64,000 nucleotides of DNA from Kitasatospora kifunensis (GCF_014203855.1 NZ_JACHJV010000003.1:372001-436000); one strand, 5' to 3'. Shown: positions 36,426 to 45,275, counted from the stretch's first letter. The notes: generated by a model from the sequence alone, not told the origin. Made by a program: numbers and translations.

Positions 36426-37172
36426 TCAGCGCCTCCTCAGACCGAGCGAGACGACGGTCAGCCGACGCAGCTCCTGTGGAGCGCCCGGATGCCTCCCGCC
36501 GGTGATCTCGGAAAGGGTACTGAACGAACCCGGGTAGACCATGACCGAAAGGCCTTGCTGGGCAAGACAGGCGAAGACCGCGGACTCCTCCAGAAAGTAC
36601 TGCGAGGACCTTTCGATCCGCCTCTCCAGGTCGGCCTCGGTAAGTTCGTCGGAATACCTCCCGTGATAGCGCCGGCCGAACGTCTCGACGGACTCCCGGA
36701 AGTTCCGGTCGGCCCGGTGGTAGTCGATGAGGCTTCGGTGGTGCCTTGCGTAGGAATCCCACTGCTGCACTTCGGAGCAGCGCAGGAACGTGAATTCGGT
36801 CTGCGCGCGTTCGGCGGCGAACAGGGCCCGGGTGTCGGCTATGAAGCGGTCGCCCAGGGCCAGCGCCTGGGAGAGCGCCTCGTCCTCGGACAGGCTCCGG
36901 GTGGACGCCAGAGTGATCCGATGGATACTGTCCCCGACCAGCACCGTGCACCGGGAGAACCGCCGGGCTATCCAGCGGAGCATGGCGGCGAGTTTGCCCG
37001 GGGTGAAGTTACTGTTCTCCAGGCTGACGCCGAGGAAGCACTGGCCCCGCTCCGCTAGTTGGGCCCGCTGGGCCGCAGGGGAGACGAAGTCGATATTCGC
37101 CCTGTAGGACGCGTGCGGTCGGTTCTCGGGAATTCCTGATACGGCGACGGAAGTCCGTTCGTAAGAAGGCAT
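36426..37172 (-). CDS. Cyclodipeptide synthase (AlbC family)
   Basis: 248 residues from ATG 37172; an in-frame upstream start would add 34 residues. Family pattern is complete: GVSLENSNF with the catalytic Ser (residue 50), WIARRFSRCTVLVGDSIHR, SEDEALSQALALGDRF, SEVQQWDSYARH, then YFLEE (Tyr192, Glu196) and VYPGS (Tyr213). These match Ser37, Tyr178, Glu182 and Tyr202 of AlbC in order and near spacing. CDPSs join two aminoacyl groups from tRNAs into a 2,5-diketopiperazine. The Asn three after the Ser (N40 type) combined with YP (P203 type) mixes the two described subfamilies. No tailoring oxidase or methyltransferase adjoins it. Confidence 0.88.
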   Translation of the reverse strand: MPSYERTSVAVSGIPENRPHASYRANIDFVSPAAQRAQLAERGQCFLGVSLENSNFTPGKLAAMLRWIARRFSRCTVLVGDSIHRITLASTRSLSEDEALSQALALGDRFIADTRALFAAERAQTEFTFLRCSEVQQWDSYARHHRSLIDYHRADRNFRESVETFGRRYHGRYSDELTEADLERRIERSSQYFLEESAVFACLAQQGLSVMVYPGSFSTLSEITGGRHPGAPQELRRLTVVSLGLRRR

Positions 37173-37362
37173 GCTGCGGCCTGTCCGGGCTATGGAGTGA
37201 GTGAGTGATTCCCAATCGGGTTTGTCAAGGACGGGGTGACGGACGGTGAGTGGTTCGGGTCGCTGCGAGGTCACGCTGGGGCGGCTCAGTGGTGAAGGTG
37301 CGACGGTTGCATGTCAGAGCCCACAGGACATCGAGGCGGCGGCGAGCGAGGGCGAGGGTAGC

Positions 37363-37722
37363 TTACTTGTGGGACTTACCCTCGCTGCTCTTGCGTTCGT
37401 AGAAGGTCCTGGAGGTGGGGCAGCAGCGGGCCGCGACCTGGGCGCAAAGGTAGAACACGCGTAGGAGGCGACGGTGGTCGCGGTGGGGCCGGCACATGTT
37501 GCCGCTGATGCGTCCGGAGTCGCGTGGGACGGGCGCCAGGCGGGCCCGGCCGATCCGTCGCAGGGCGGCCGGGGTCCGGTAACCGGTCAGCAGGACGAGG
37601 GCGGCCTTGGAGGTGCTGTAGTCGAATGCCCGCTCCAGGGCCGGGAAGTACCGCGCCTCCCCCTCCACGGCCCCGCGGTCGGCGGGGAGCGCCACGGAAG
37701 CCGCCGCCCCCGCCAGCCTGGC
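37363..37722 (-). pseudogene. IS110-family transposase remnant
   Basis: The minus-strand frame contains RAFDYSTSKAALVLLTGYRT, then AALRRIGRARL joined directly to APVPRDSGRISGNMCRPHRD and HRRLLRVFYLCAQVAARCC, with CPTSRTFYERKSSEGKSHK at its end. These are IS110 (transposase_20) segments, but the middle between the two blocks is missing and both ends are lost. No terminal repeats are expected in this family and none are seen. Confidence 0.65.
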
Positions 37723-37736
37723 GCCCGGATCCCGGC

Positions 37737-38696
37737 TGGAGGCAGTTACCGCTTTTCGGTCAGATCCCGCGCGACTACACGGCCGTCTCGGCCCGGTCTC
37801 CGTGGATCTGGCGAGCCCATGGCTGGCCTGGGCGAAACGGCTGGCCCACCAGCTGGCCGAGGCCCACGGCTGGGGACGTGGCATCCGGTTCGCCGTCAAC
37901 CGCGGACTGGCGCTTGTGCTCACCGGCTACGTCGAGGGCGGCGTGATCCGCCACACCGAGATCTTCGCACCGCTGCGGGCCCTCGACCTGAGGGTCGGCC
38001 ACACCGTCACCGTCCTGCAGGAGATGGGCATCTTCGAGGACGACAGCGAGCCCTCCTTCGAACGCTGGCTCGCCGAGCGGCTGGAAGGCCTCGCGCCCAG
38101 CATCCGCCCGGCATCCACACGGAGGCCGAACACTGGACCCGCGTCCTGCATGGTGGCGGCCCGCAGCCTGCCGAGGCAGGAGGGAACGGTCTGGCTCTAC
38201 CTCAATCGAGTCCGGCCGGCCCTGCTGGAGTGGTCGGGCCGCTACGACCGCCTGCGGGAGGTGACCCGCGACGATGTCATCGCCCGCGCCAAGACGCTGA
38301 ACGGCGCGCATCGCCACCATCAACTCGTCGCCCTGCGTTCGCTGTTCACCTGGGCCAAACGGGACGGACTCGTCTTCCGCAACCCCACCGGCCGGATCAG
38401 GGTCAGGCAGAACGAGTACTCGGTACTGCAGCCGCTTGTCCCCGAACAGGTCAACCGAGCCGTCGCTGCCGCCAGGACCCCGGCGACACGGCTACTGCTG
38501 GATCAGTACCGCGATGCGCGGCCAGACTGCGACATTGGAGAGGCTTCGCGTCGACCGGCAGCTTGAGGAAGCCATGACCCAGGGCCCGGACCCGCTCCAC
38601 CTCGCCGAGGTCTTCGGGCTCGACGAGAAGACCGCCATGCGTTACGCAGACTCCGCGCGCGCCCTGCTGGAGACAGCCACTGAGCAGCAACCGTAG
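37737..38696 (+). pseudogene. Tyrosine-recombinase/integrase-like gene, decayed
   Basis: Pieces of one protein occur in different frames: WRQLPLFGQIPRDYTAV (from 37737), then DLASPWLAWAKRLAHQLAEA to RIRVRQNEYSVLQPLVPEQV with LRSLFTWAKRDGLVFRNPTG (37802-38500), then after an internal loss of the catalytic centre LERLRVDRQLEEAMTQGPDP and DPLHLAEVFGLDEKTAMRYA in another frame (to 38696). At least two frameshifts and a deletion. This is the actinobacterial site-specific recombinase group found on mobile elements. Confidence 0.75.
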
Positions 38697-38742
38697 TGAA
38701 ACCCGCTCGACCCGACCGCCCCCATGAAGAGATCATGGGCAG

Positions 38743-39255
38743 ATGTCGTCGACCGAATCAGCAGCCCACGAGCTTCAGGACCGCGCTGTTCTCTGGAGTA
38801 TCGGCGAGATCCGTGCAGACGATGTCGTCGACGCGGCCTGCGACGCACTCGTTGCCGGACTCGACAGTCCTGCCCTGCGGGTCCTGGCAGCGTGCACACG
38901 CGCCGAGGCGGACTACGAGGTGCCCGAGATTCTCCCCTCCGCCCTTGGCGAGCTGGGCCTCGCCTTCTATCCACTCGGCAGCATTGCCGGCCGGGAAGCT
39001 GCCGCACGGGCACTCGCAGGGCGGATGCTGGCCGACGAGCTGACTCCTCGGGACCTCGCCTTCCGGATCCACCAGCGGTTCGGACATGAGCTACCCCTTG
39101 CGGAACGGCTCGCCGAGCTCGACGACGAGTACGACATGCTCGACTTCGGGGGCGGCCGGGCACTGTCGGAGGTCGACGCAGAGGTCACGACCGAAGCTCG
39201 CCGACTTGCCGACTACCCTCGTGTTTCACTCGAACCCACGGATGCACCGACCTGA
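38743..39255 (+). CDS. Hypothetical soluble protein
   Basis: 170 residues from ATG. Acidic, helical (many Ala, Glu, Asp, Leu), no signal peptide, ending in RRLADYPRVSLEPTDAPT. The central part (LYPLGSIAGREAAARALAG-like, TPRDLAFRIHQRFGHEL) suggests a small cytoplasmic alpha protein common in Streptomyces, function unknown. Codon use is normal, unlike the pseudogenes just before it. Confidence 0.7.
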   Translation: MSSTESAAHELQDRAVLWSIGEIRADDVVDAACDALVAGLDSPALRVLAACTRAEADYEVPEILPSALGELGLAFYPLGSIAGREAAARALAGRMLADELTPRDLAFRIHQRFGHELPLAERLAELDDEYDMLDFGGGRALSEVDAEVTTEARRLADYPRVSLEPTDAPT

Positions 39256-39269
39256 CGCACACCGATCGA

Positions 39270-39316
39270 CCCGTGAGTTCATGCTGAACGAGCTTCAGTT
39301 TCCGTGAACTCACGGG
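39270..39316. terminator. 12-bp inverted repeat after 38743 gene
   Basis: CCCGTGAGTTCA (39270-39281) and TGAACTCACGGG (39305-39316) with a 23-nt loop, starting 15 bp after the stop of the hypothetical gene. Probable terminator; the long loop leaves room for an operator reading. Confidence 0.5.
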
Positions 39317-39358
39317 GCTCGTGGGGTCCCGGTAGGAACGGAACGGATAATCGGTGTT

Positions 39359-39379
39359 GCTGTCAAACTTTTTGACAGC
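39359..39379. promoter_or_regulatory. AT-rich perfect dyad, operator or terminator
   Basis: GCTGTCAAA-CTT-TTTGACAGC: 9-bp arms and a 3-nt centre, unusually AT-rich for this DNA. It sits in the 328-bp gap (39256-39583) where the hypothetical gene and the leftward hydrolase converge. The rest of the gap shows no gene. Confidence 0.45.
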
Positions 39380-39583
39380 TGATCGCCCCTCAGTCGTTCT
39401 CCAGGTGTGCGGGTGACCAGGCAGCAACTCGGCAGGAGCGCGGGTGGCGTGGGGCTCGGGACCTCAGCCGTCAGGCGGCGGGAGCTGCACGGGTGGCTGC
39501 CCTTGCGGAAGCCGCAGCCGGACGGAGACGGCAATTCCTGGAGGCCTTCGTCGGCGCCCCGCAGCCGCGCGCGGTCCGTCGCT

Positions 39584-40804
39584 TCATGGGATGAACTTCA
39601 CCGCGGGGAAGGCCGCGCTCGGGCCGTCGAGCAGGTGCCCGCGGCGGTGCCGCAGGCGCTGGTCGAAGAACGCGAGCGGGTACGCCTGCTGGATCTTCAC
39701 CGCCTGGTCAGGATCGAGGGTGCCGATCGCGTCCTGGAGCTGTTGCCCGCTCCATCCGAACAGCTTCGCCGCCTGCGGGAACAGCGCCTCGTTGTCGCCG
39801 TACGACACGTGGACGGCGCCCTTGGCCTGGACGTCCAGCCGCCAACCCCGCAGGAGCGACCAGAAGTGGGCGACGAGAGGCTCGGTCCGGGTGTGCACGG
39901 CGGTCATCAGCATGAACGGCCGGTCCAGGTCGCCGGCCAGCGGCGGACTCATGTCCATCGGGCCGTCGAGGCTCAGCCCAGCGCGGATGCGCTTGTCGGC
40001 GAGCGTGGCGCAGGCGGTCGCCGTCCCGCCCTTCGACCAGCCGAACGCGCCCATGCGGTGGGGGTCGAGGGAGCCGAGCAGCCCGGTCGGCAGCTGGCGT
40101 CGCTCGACGTCCGGATTGCACCCGGCGGCCAGCTGCTCGACGCAGTCGAGGACGAAGCGGATGTCCGCGGCGTAGTTCCCCGGATAGGTGGGTCCGTTCG
40201 GGCCGCCGCCCGGGACGGCGACCCGGCCGCCGGGGAACTCGGTGTACGTGTCGTACTGGTGAGCGATCGTCACGACCGCGTATCCGTGGCTGGCGAGCTC
40301 TTGGACCATGATCGTGTGGTCACCCTGGTGGCTGCGCGCACCGTGCGAGTACACGAGGACGGGCAGCCGCCGGCCCGACCGCCGCACCGGGGCGCCCACA
40401 TGGCCGGCGGTGAGCGGCGCCAGGGGGACCAGGGCGCTGAACCCCGCGCTGGCGAGGAACGCCCGAAGGGCGCCGGCTGGCATCCAGGGCGCCGGCGGGT
40501 ACCGCTCGACGTCCCGGGCGGGGTACCAGACGGTGGCCATCAGCTCGCGGAAGTGGCCGGGGCCCGCGATGTCGTCCGGGCGCGACCGGTCGACGAGGTG
40601 CAGCTGGACCGTGCCCACCGGGTGCGGCCCGGTGGGCACGGGCAGCGTGAGCCGCGTCGGGGCGGGTGCGGGCGCAGTGGCCGGGGCGCCCGGGTCCGCC
40701 CACGCGGGGCCGGCGATGGCGGCGAGCGGCACGGCGGCCAGCACGGCTCCTATCATGCGGCGGCGCGTCATTTCATTGCGGCTTGTGAACGGTGTGGTCG
40801 TCAC
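39584..40804 (-). CDS. Secreted alpha/beta hydrolase (PAF-acetylhydrolase/cutinase-like)
   Basis: 406 residues from GTG 40804 (GGGAGG upstream). N-terminus MTRRRMIGAVLAAVPLAA with an Arg-rich n-region and AWA cut site looks like a Tat signal. Catalytic nucleophile elbow is GAFGWSKGGTA (GxSxG as GWSKG). VLVYSHGARSHQGDH carries the oxyanion strand, and SLDGPMD and the C-terminal His region follow. Members hydrolyse lipid or polyester esters; substrate unknown. Length fits the PAF-AH-like group. Confidence 0.85.
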   Translation of the reverse strand: MTTTPFTSRNEMTRRRMIGAVLAAVPLAAIAGPAWADPGAPATAPAPAPTRLTLPVPTGPHPVGTVQLHLVDRSRPDDIAGPGHFRELMATVWYPARDVERYPPAPWMPAGALRAFLASAGFSALVPLAPLTAGHVGAPVRRSGRRLPVLVYSHGARSHQGDHTIMVQELASHGYAVVTIAHQYDTYTEFPGGRVAVPGGGPNGPTYPGNYAADIRFVLDCVEQLAAGCNPDVERRQLPTGLLGSLDPHRMGAFGWSKGGTATACATLADKRIRAGLSLDGPMDMSPPLAGDLDRPFMLMTAVHTRTEPLVAHFWSLLRGWRLDVQAKGAVHVSYGDNEALFPQAAKLFGWSGQQLQDAIGTLDPDQAVKIQQAYPLAFFDQRLRHRRGHLLDGPSAAFPAVKFIP

Positions 40805-41005
40805 GGACCCTCCCTGGGTCTTTTGGGCCGAACCGGCTGTGACCCGCGCTTGGGTAGCCGACCCGGCCCGCCAAATTCCTTGATCTTTCAGCTGCTGTCG
40901 ATCTTGTGCTGAGGGCACAGAACGTTGCCCTAGGTGGCGTGCCGGAGGTGAGTCCGGCTTTCGGGTTTGCGGGCCGCTGTCGGCGCACTCGTCAGCGGTG
41001 GGCTG

Positions 41006-41869
41006 TCACTGGTCCCGCTTCGGCACGGTGGCCATCGCCACCAGCACCGCGACCGCCGTCCAGAGCGCGTAGACCGTCCAGGCGCCGCCGATGGTGGAGG
41101 GGTAGGGGGTGCCGATCAGCTTCGCGGGCATCAGCAGCCGGAACCACGCCGAGAGCGGCAGTGTGTTGGTGATGACCGCGCCCCAGTACGTGTTGTCGTG
41201 GATGAACAACGGGAGGATGAAGATCAGGGTGAACAGCGTGACCATGGTCGTGACGCTGTGCCGGATCACGGCGCCGAGCCCGAGGCCGATCAGCGCGCCG
41301 ACCGGCGCGAGCAGCGCGGAGGCCGTCACGAGCCGCAGTGCGCCGGGATGACCGATCGGGACCCCGCCGTACTTCCCGGCCAGGATCGCCTCGTCCAACC
41401 AGAAGGAGACGGCCACCACGGACACGCCGAATCCGGCCGCCACCCCGGCGATCACCAGCACCTTGGAGGCGATCACCTCACGGCGGGCCGGCGCAGCGGC
41501 GAACGTGGTCCGCAGCAGACCGGTGGTCTGCTCGCTGAGGATCGCGATCGCCCCCACCGCCCCCATGGCCAGCAGGACGAGGGATGCGCCTGGCCGGGTG
41601 AAGGCGTCGAACAACGCCCCGACCCTGGCGTAGTAGGCCTGTTGTTCGACCGTCCAGGACGACCATTCGGAGCGGGAGGCCCGCGCGCCGTTGGCGTTCA
41701 CGGCGATGATGGTCACCGCGCTGATCAGGAAGAACCAGGGGATCGAGCGTAGGGACCACAGCTTGATCCACTCGGCCGCCAGCAGATCGGTGAACCTCGC
41801 CGGCGGGCCGACGGGTTCCTGGTGGGTCGTCCCGCTCGTCGCGGGGCGGGTGCTCGTCCGGGTGCTCAC
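41006..41869 (-). CDS. ABC-2 type transporter permease
   Basis: 287 residues with six membrane helices, typical ABC-2 layout: LLAAEWIKLWSLRSIPWFF first helix, SEQTTGLLRTTFAAAPARRE coupling loop, then LLAPVGALIGLGLGAVIRHS. The GTG start overlaps the stop of the ATPase (GTGA), so the pair is coupled. Probably exports an antimicrobial peptide or lipid-like molecule. Divergent two-component genes lie beyond the ATPase. Confidence 0.92.
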   Translation of the reverse strand: MSTRTSTRPATSGTTHQEPVGPPARFTDLLAAEWIKLWSLRSIPWFFLISAVTIIAVNANGARASRSEWSSWTVEQQAYYARVGALFDAFTRPGASLVLLAMGAVGAIAILSEQTTGLLRTTFAAAPARREVIASKVLVIAGVAAGFGVSVVAVSFWLDEAILAGKYGGVPIGHPGALRLVTASALLAPVGALIGLGLGAVIRHSVTTMVTLFTLIFILPLFIHDNTYWGAVITNTLPLSAWFRLLMPAKLIGTPYPSTIGGAWTVYALWTAVAVLVAMATVPKRDQ

Positions 41870-42813
41870 GCTCGTTCTCCTGCCGCGTATTCGACGCTGG
41901 TGCCGGTCAGCTCCATGAAGGCCTGCTCCAACGAGCCGGTCCTGGTGGCCAGTTCGTGGACGAGGACGCCGCGCGCGGCGGCGATCCCCGCGATGGCGAC
42001 CGCATCGAGGGCGGTCACCGTCAGCAGGCCGTCGGGGGCCTGGACCACCTGCGCGCCCTCGGCGGTCAGGGCGGCCACCAGCGCCGCCGGATCGTCGGCC
42101 CTGACCTCGACGGCGTGCCGCGAGCCGCGGGCCGCGAACTGCGCCACGGTCTCGTCCGCGAGCAACTCGCCGCGCCCGACCACGATGAGACGGTCGGCGG
42201 TGTGCTCCATCTCGGTCATCAGGTGGCTGCTCACGAAGACCGTGCGGCCCTCGTGAGCCAGGCGCTGGAACAGGCCCCGGACGAACAGCACGCCCTCGGG
42301 GTCGAGCCCGTTCAGCGGCTCGTCGAACATGAGGACCGGCGGATCACCCAGGAGCGCCCCGGCGATGCCCAGGCGCTGGCGCATGCCCAGCGAGAAGCCA
42401 CCGACCCGCCGGTCGGCGGCGGCGCTCAGGCCGACCTCCCGCAGCACCTCGTCCACCCGGCCGCGCGGGATCGCGTTGCTGCGGGCCAGGAAGCGCAGAT
42501 GGTCGCGGGCGGTGCGGCCACCGTGCACGTCACCGGCGTCGAGCAGCGCCCCGACCTGGCGCAGCGCTCGCCGCAGGCCCCGGCAGTCGCGGCCGGCGAC
42601 GGTCGCGCTGCCGCCAGTCGGGGCGTGCAGGCCGAGGATCATGCGCAGGGTCGTGCTCTTGCCTGCGCCGTTGGGGCCGAGGAAGCCGGTCACGTGGCCT
42701 GACCGGACGGTGAAGGACAGATCGTTGACGGCGGTGATGCGGCCGTAGCGCTTGGTGAGATGGCTGACTTCAATCACGGGGAACACAGTGCCGTCACAGG
42801 CGTCGACGCACAT
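41866..42813 (-). CDS. ABC transporter ATP-binding protein (ABC-2 export type)
   Basis: 315 residues from ATG 42813; GTG 42777 would give the common family N-terminus VIEVSHLTKRYG but has no ribosome site. A good promoter puts transcription start next to the ATG, so the longer leaderless form is favoured. Walker A GPNGAGKST, signature SLGMRQR, Walker B VLMFDEPLNGLDPEG, and switch His in VFVSSHLM. The C-terminal accessory domain after residue 235 has VEVRADDPAAL. Powers the coupled ABC-2 permease. Confidence 0.93.
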   Translation of the reverse strand: MCVDACDGTVFPVIEVSHLTKRYGRITAVNDLSFTVRSGHVTGFLGPNGAGKSTTLRMILGLHAPTGGSATVAGRDCRGLRRALRQVGALLDAGDVHGGRTARDHLRFLARSNAIPRGRVDEVLREVGLSAAADRRVGGFSLGMRQRLGIAGALLGDPPVLMFDEPLNGLDPEGVLFVRGLFQRLAHEGRTVFVSSHLMTEMEHTADRLIVVGRGELLADETVAQFAARGSRHAVEVRADDPAALVAALTAEGAQVVQAPDGLLTVTALDAVAIAGIAAARGVLVHELATRTGSLEQAFMELTGTSVEYAAGERA

Positions 42814-42821
42814 TCGCCGAC

Positions 42822-42850
42822 AGACAACAGCCGACCTGATGCGATGTCAA
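42822..42850 (-). promoter_or_regulatory. Promoter of leaderless ABC operon
   Basis: Read on the minus strand: TTGACA (42850-42845), 17-bp spacer, TTGTCT (42827-42822), then eight bases to the ATG at 42813. The consensus -35 box and spacing are good; the -10 is weaker. Transcription would begin at or near the start codon. Confidence 0.6.
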
Positions 42851-42910
42851 CCCCAGGATGACATCCGTGGACGACTGCACCACCGAGAGGTTGATCGCTA
42901 CGCTCGCGGC

Positions 42911-44221
42911 ATGAACCTCACCCGGGTGCCGCCCAAGTACCTCTCGCGCTTGTCGCCGGGCACCTGGATGGTGCTGCTCTGGTTCGCGGTCACGGCGTAC
43001 ACGGTCTTCGAGCAGACGCAGACCCGCCATGGCATATCCATCCTCACGCTGGGCCCGGGCGCCCAGACAAACGAGGCGCTCGCCGCCCTGGTCGTGCTCG
43101 CAGCCGGCCGACGCAAGCGCCGACCCTTGACGGCCCTGTGCCTGCTGCTGCTCGGGACCGTCATGTCGGTCATGGCGATGGCCGTCGCGGACATCCCGTT
43201 GCTGCAGTACCTCGCGGTCGACGTCGCGGTCTGCTACCTGGCGGCGACCCAGCCCGCGCGCACCTCGGTCACGGCCGGCGCGCTGGCGCTCGGGACACTG
43301 CTGGGCTACTCGGGCACCCGTGCTCTGTCCGGCATGGTCGACTACGGCAGCACCACGGTGACGGCGGCGCTGACCACGGTGATCGCCTGGCTGATCGGAC
43401 ACGCGGTGTGGCAGAGCCACGCGCACGCCGAGGCGCTGCGCGCGCGGGAGACGGAACAGGCGATCACCTCGGAACGGCTACGCATCGCCCGGGAGTTGCA
43501 CGACATGGTCGCGCACAGCATCGGGATCGTGGCACTGCAGGCCGGCGCCGCTCGCCGGGTCTTCGACACCCAGCCGGCGCGGGCCAGGGCCGCCCTCGGG
43601 GAGGTCGAGGCGGCCGGACGGGAGACGTTGTCGGGCCTGCGATGGATGCTGGGAGCGCTGCGCGAGGCCGACGGGAACGCCGCCGACCAGGCCGAGCAGT
43701 CAGCCCCGCTGCCGGGCCTGGACGACGTGGCCCGGCTGGCCGCTACCACGACCGCGGCGGGGGTGCGGGTGAACGTGGTCTGGTCCGGTCCGCGCCGCCG
43801 GCTGCCGCCGGAGATCGAGCTGTCGGCCTACCGGATCGTGCAGGAAGCAGTAACCAACGTGGTGCGGCACGCCAAGGCTCGCTCGTGCCAGGTGTCGATC
43901 GAATTCCGCGCGGCGGAACTGGCCCTCAGCGTGGTCAACGCCGGCCCAGGGCCCGCCTCGCCGAGCCCTCGGGCCACGCACGGATCCCACGACCCGCACG
44001 GCGGCCAGACCCCCGGGCACGGGTACGGCATCGTCGGAATGCGGGAGCGGATCGGCCTGCTGCACGGCGAATTCTCCGCCGAGCCGCGCCCTGGCGGAGG
44101 CTTCCGGGTGGCCGCGCGGCTGCCGGTACCGCAGGAGACGGTGCCGGCTTCCGCGCGGCCCGACGTCGGCCACCCGGCCGCGCCCACCGAACTCCTCCCG
44201 ACCATGGAGCACACCCTATGA
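42911..44221 (+). CDS. Sensor histidine kinase, HisKA_3 (NarL-system) type
   Basis: 436 residues from ATG 42911. Four or five N-terminal membrane helices form the sensor, then RIARELHDMVAHSIGIV with the phospho-accepting His, and an HATPase_c domain with AYRIVQEAVTNVVRHAKA and GYGIVGMRERI. The Gly/Pro/His insert near residue 355 (PSPRATHGSHDPHGGQ) is low complexity. It senses a membrane or envelope signal; ABC exporter genes are divergent and are the likely targets. ATGA overlap couples it to the response regulator. Confidence 0.93.
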   Translation: MNLTRVPPKYLSRLSPGTWMVLLWFAVTAYTVFEQTQTRHGISILTLGPGAQTNEALAALVVLAAGRRKRRPLTALCLLLLGTVMSVMAMAVADIPLLQYLAVDVAVCYLAATQPARTSVTAGALALGTLLGYSGTRALSGMVDYGSTTVTAALTTVIAWLIGHAVWQSHAHAEALRARETEQAITSERLRIARELHDMVAHSIGIVALQAGAARRVFDTQPARARAALGEVEAAGRETLSGLRWMLGALREADGNAADQAEQSAPLPGLDDVARLAATTTAAGVRVNVVWSGPRRRLPPEIELSAYRIVQEAVTNVVRHAKARSCQVSIEFRAAELALSVVNAGPGPASPSPRATHGSHDPHGGQTPGHGYGIVGMRERIGLLHGEFSAEPRPGGGFRVAARLPVPQETVPASARPDVGHPAAPTELLPTMEHTL

Positions 44222-44928
44222 CGCCCCCTGCCACCACCGCGATCCGCGTCCTGCTCGCCGACGACCAGCCGCTGGTGCGCGCCTCCCTCGACATGATCAT
44301 CACCGACGCCCCAGGCCTCACGGTGGTCGGCGAGGCCGGCACCGGCACCGAGGCCGTCCGCCTGGCCGCCGAACTGCGGCCCGACGTCGTCATCATGGAC
44401 ATCCGGATGCCCGGTATGGACGGCATCGAGGCCACCCGGATCATCACCCAGGGCGCCCCGGATGCCGCAGGCGTCCCGCGTATCCTCGTCCTGACCACCT
44501 TCGACCAGGACGAACACGTCTACGGCGCGCTGCGCGCCGGCGCCTCCGGCTTCCTCGTCAAGGACATGGAGCTGGACGACATCCTCGCCGCGATCCGAGT
44601 CGTGGCCGCCGGCAACGCCCTCATCGCCCCGACCGTCACCCGGCGGCTGATCGCGCACTTCGCACGGCAGTTGCCCGCATCCTCCGCGGCTGCGGAGCCG
44701 AAGAACGCGCCCGGCCCGGTAATGCTCGCCGCGATCACCGGCCGCGAGCGCGAGATCCTCACCCTCGTCGGCCTGGGCCGCTCCAACGCCGAGATCGCCG
44801 CGGAACTCTCCATCACCGCCGCGACCGCCAAGACCTACATCTCCCGGCTGCTCACCAAACTGGACGCCCGGGACCGCGTTCAGCTGGTGATCATCGCCTA
44901 CGAATCAGGGCTCGTCGGCCAGCGCTGA
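44218..44928 (+). CDS. NarL/FixJ-family response regulator
   Basis: 236 residues, ATG overlapping the kinase stop (ATGA). Receiver domain: LADDQ (acidic pocket), VIMDIRMPGMDG (phospho-Asp), TTFDQD and GFLVKD (Thr/Lys switch). LuxR-type HTH: LAAITGREREILTLVGLGRS, then ATAKTYISRLLTKLDARDR. Cognate to the upstream kinase; probably activates the divergent ABC-2 operon. Confidence 0.96.
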   Translation: MTPPATTAIRVLLADDQPLVRASLDMIITDAPGLTVVGEAGTGTEAVRLAAELRPDVVIMDIRMPGMDGIEATRIITQGAPDAAGVPRILVLTTFDQDEHVYGALRAGASGFLVKDMELDDILAAIRVVAAGNALIAPTVTRRLIAHFARQLPASSAAAEPKNAPGPVMLAAITGREREILTLVGLGRSNAEIAAELSITAATAKTYISRLLTKLDARDRVQLVIIAYESGLVGQR

Positions 44929-44945
44929 GGTCCTGTGGGGGGCAG

Positions 44946-45275
44946 ATGCTGCCCCGGGTGCCGATCGTCGACCTGGCGGTGCGCGACCACCTCTCCCCCG
45001 CCTCCCGGATGCTGCTGCGCGACGACCCCTCACTGCCGGCGGTCGTCCGCGGCGGCGCCGACGATGCTCCCACCGCCGCGTTGGCCGAGTTTCTCGCACC
45101 GACCGTGATCCTCACGAAGGACAGCGTCTTCACGTGCCTGGGCCTGGCTGTTCCGGTCGACCAGTGGGTCGGGATGGCCCACGGCCTGCTGCGCGCTTCC
45201 GGGTTCGAGGCGAACCTGGCCAACTCGGTGTTCGTCGCCGAGATCGCCGCTTGGCTCGCCGTGCAGGCGGCATGA
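44946..45275 (+). CDS. Hypothetical protein, PIN-domain C-terminal-half-like
   Basis: 109 residues; GGGGGG before the ATG. DDAPTAALAEFLAPTVILTK and DSVFTCLGL resemble the second half of PIN-nuclease folds (conserved acidic residue in a DDAPTAAL helix and the TKDSxF turn). The catalytic N-terminal half is missing, so this may be a truncated remnant. The C-terminus is hydrophobic (LANSVFVAEIAAWLAVQAA). Located 259 bp before the candidate precursor peptide; a link is only speculative. Confidence 0.4.
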   Translation: MLPRVPIVDLAVRDHLSPASRMLLRDDPSLPAVVRGGADDAPTAALAEFLAPTVILTKDSVFTCLGLAVPVDQWVGMAHGLLRASGFEANLANSVFVAEIAAWLAVQAA

